Origin: an uncultured Rhizobiaceae group bacterium | GTDB lineage: Bacteria; Pseudomonadota; Alphaproteobacteria; Rhizobiales; Rhizobiaceae | Assembly: GCA_937944075.1 (NCBI GenBank) | Contig: CALDZZ010000172.1 | Coordinates: 1-13,894, forward strand | Reading direction: 5' to 3' | Length of the DNA: 13,894 nucleotides | Part shown: in pieces, positions 13,694-13,894 of the stretch | Numbering within the stretch: the stretch's first letter is position 1 | How the letters are laid out: each line of letters begins with the position of its first letter | The notes under the pieces: model-generated | Told to the model about the DNA's origin: nothing | Seen by the model: only the letters and a program-made list of their open reading frames with translations | Databases searched by the model: none | Program-made: the position numbers and the translations under genes

Positions 13694-13894
13694 TTAATAC
13701 TGAACAGATTTGGCATCCGGGTTCTTGGTCAGGGGCGGTGAGAACTTGGTGAGATTGATACCCTCAACCGCTTCCTCATACTCATCCATGTTTGGTGTTC
13801 TGCCAAGAATTGCGGAAAGCACAACAACCGGCGTTGAAGCGAGTAGTGACTCACCTTTCTTATCTGCGGAATCTTCCACTACACGCCCCTGGAA
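13694..13894 (-). CDS. C-terminal end of an aconitase-family (AcnB-like) hydro-lyase
   Basis: Only the last 66 codons lie in the window; the frame is open to the right edge and stops with TAA at 13694-13696. The visible start of the fragment, FQGR then LLASTPVVVLSAILGRTPN and MDEYEEAVEGI, resembles the segment after the iron-sulfur cysteines in aconitase-family proteins (NFxxR ... LASxxxxxxxAIxGxxP). It also resembles the tail of AcnB, where LASAELAAVAALIGKLPT is followed by PEEYQTYV. The last 25 residues or so (FSPPLTKNPDAKSVQY) are not recognised. The family call is from remembered motifs and is moderate. A GTG at 13879 is an internal codon, not a credible start. Followed by the UUCG-loop terminator. 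Confidence 0.45.
   Translation of the reverse strand, partial: FQGRVVEDSADKKGESLLASTPVVVLSAILGRTPNMDEYEEAVEGINLTKFSPPLTKNPDAKSVQY

Overview
The window looks like a piece of an alphaproteobacterial chromosome, most likely Hyphomicrobiales (Rhizobiales) or a close relative of moderate GC content. This is judged from recalled family resemblance only. The supporting signs are a soxB-soxD-soxA sarcosine oxidase operon of the rhizobial type, a 41-residue cysteine-free L36 protein (rpmJ/ykgO type) followed by a secreted TPR protein, and a short type II dehydroquinase. No tRNA, rRNA, CRISPR array, insertion sequence or integrase was seen.

Layout. Positions 1-3360 (minus strand) hold soxB, soxD and the first 575 codons of soxA, which runs off the left edge. 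The products are the beta, delta and alpha subunits of heterotetrameric sarcosine oxidase, which demethylates sarcosine to glycine and passes the one-carbon unit to tetrahydrofolate. Positions 3361-3654 form a divergent control region with promoter-like hexamers, dyads and a strong hairpin. On the plus strand follow rpmJ (3655-3780) with a clear terminator, a secreted TPR protein (3932-4558) and a membrane-anchored alpha/beta hydrolase (4567-5529). The hydrolase stop codon overlaps, tail to tail, the stop of a minus-strand pair: a GNAT acetyltransferase (6314-6991) translationally coupled to a creatininase-family amidohydrolase (5526-6317).

A divergent class I aminotransferase (7055-8221) is followed by a Tat-signal protein of unknown function with a very acidic tail (8295-8888). 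Facing it on the minus strand is the run muramidase (11797-12645), modA (11013-11747), modB (10327-11016) and a secreted DUF3179 protein (8924-10279). modA and modB encode the binding protein and permease of a molybdate ABC transporter. The ATPase gene modC is absent, and the DUF3179 gene sits where it would be expected. Divergent from the muramidase is a tight pair: aroQ (shikimate pathway, 12757-13197) and a GAF-domain free methionine-(R)-sulfoxide reductase (13201-13644). The right edge cuts into the 3' end of a minus-strand gene that resembles the C-terminus of an AcnB-like aconitase and has its own UUCG-loop terminator.

Most genes are ordinary housekeeping or catabolic functions. The less ordinary points are the modAB-DUF3179 arrangement, a phage-type endolysin with no phage neighbours and an unusual start-site hairpin, the Tat-exported acidic protein, and two exported-protein genes that lack a ribosome binding site and have a -10-like box placed so that the message could be leaderless. 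No complete, clearly novel defence or mobile system was found.
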